The notes under the pieces: model-generated
Told to the model about the DNA's origin: nothing
Databases searched by the model: none
Seen by the model: only the letters and a program-made list of their open reading frames with translations
NCBI GenBank assembly: GCA_903889845.1
Contig: CAISZB010000200.1
Span: 1-5,727 of the forward strand
Source of the DNA: an uncultured Verrucomicrobium sp.
Lineage (GTDB): Bacteria; Verrucomicrobiota; Verrucomicrobiia; Methylacidiphilales; GAS474
Direction: 5' to 3'
DNA length: 5,727 bases
Shown here: positions 5,460 to 5,727 of the stretch, in pieces
How positions within the stretch are numbered: the stretch's first letter is position 1
How the letters are laid out: each line of letters begins with the position of its first letter
Made by a program: the position numbers and the translations under genes

Positions 5460-5727
5460 ATGGCTGATCTCCCTGTTCCTCCGAAGCCTCCTTTCCCGCC
5501 CGTGCCCGGGGCTCCCGGCATCCCCAAAGTGCCTTCGCCCATCGCGCCGCCGCCGCCCGTTCCCCCCGCCTCGGCCAAGCCGACGCCGAGGCCGCCCATG
5601 GCCGCCCCTTCACCCATCGCGCCTCCCGCGCCGAAGCCCCCGCAGCCCTCCGGCATCGTGCCGCCGCCCGTCCCCCCGCCTCCCGCGTTGGGGAAGTCTT
5701 CCCCCCTCCCCCCCCCCCCCCCCCCCC
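5460..5727 (+). CDS. proline-rich N-terminus of an unidentified protein (3' end outside window)
   Basis: From ATG 5460 the frame stays open to the window edge, giving 89 codons. It starts MADLPVPPKPPFPPVPGAP and is dominated by Pro with Ala, Val, Lys and Ser. SPIAPP occurs twice, and PPPPVPP and PPPVPPPP form imperfect repeats. There is no signal peptide or membrane span, so this looks like a disordered, extended cytosolic N-terminal tail or linker; the functional domain must lie beyond the window, and I do not recognise the protein. The evidence for a real gene is the divergent arrangement with the transporter (99-base gap), the in-frame ATG and the biased composition. Against it, GGAGG (5436-5440) is 19 bases from the ATG, too far for a normal ribosome site, and low-complexity G+C-rich DNA is open in several frames. 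The antisense frame would encode an equally odd Gly-rich chain. The last six or so Pro codons lie in a C run that may be artefactual. Confidence 0.5.
   Translation, partial: MADLPVPPKPPFPPVPGAPGIPKVPSPIAPPPPVPPASAKPTPRPPMAAPSPIAPPAPKPPQPSGIVPPPVPPPPALGKSSPLPPPPPP
5708..5727. repeat. poly-C run at the window edge
   Basis: About 20 consecutive C close the window, after CCCCCCT at 5701-5707. The run coincides with the sequence end, and on the opposite strand it reads as poly-G. That pattern is typical of no-signal calls in two-colour short-read chemistry, or of an assembly that broke in low-complexity DNA. Its length and its Pro codons should not be trusted. Confidence 0.8.

Noticed and set aside
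5144..5656. Gly-rich minus-strand frame starting MPEGCGGFGAGG
   Set aside because: It is the complement of the proline-rich frame, runs through the transporter promoter and out of frame into its gene, and has no sensible domain.

Overview
The window is high-GC bacterial DNA, most likely from a Verrucomicrobiota member. The best pointer is the outer-membrane porin at 2479-4017. It has a signal peptide, then a short N-terminal segment (LLDALVKKGVLSDKEAEDIR) of the kind known from the putative porins of that phylum, a beta-barrel and a terminal Phe. The HD-domain protein and the CitMHS_2/NhaD-like transporter fit this assignment but do not prove it. No insertion sequence, phage gene or CRISPR array is visible. 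The right edge ends in a run of about 20 C and looks like a contig end.

Layout, left to right. Bases 1-992 hold the C-terminal part of L-aspartate oxidase (nadB, NAD biosynthesis), cut by the window edge. After 108 bases with a small A+T-rich inverted repeat comes an HD-domain phosphohydrolase (1101-1907) whose true start is uncertain. A tRNA gene with anticodon CAU, best read as tRNA-Ile(CAU), lies convergently on the minus strand (1930-2002). A 476-base divergent intergenic region (2003-2478) separates it from the porin. The tRNA-proximal part carries a candidate tRNA promoter, the middle is A+T-rich, and the porin-proximal 225 bases form a dense series of potential RNA helices. The porin (2479-4017) and a minus-strand multi-spanning transporter (4104-5360) converge on a strong bidirectional terminator (4052-4082). 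Beyond the transporter's perfect TATAAT box, a divergent, proline-rich reading frame (5460 onward) runs off the window.

The genes look like independent housekeeping or envelope transcription units, not one pathway: NAD synthesis, a nucleotide-type phosphohydrolase, a tRNA, an outer-membrane channel and an inner-membrane ion or organic-anion transporter. The most interesting part is the porin leader. It can form a pseudoknotted element (2255-2349) and a multibranch junction (2377-2456) that closes 22 bases before the start codon. It matches no riboswitch class I recognise and is a candidate new cis-regulatory RNA. This rests on base pairing read by eye only; covariation has not been tested.
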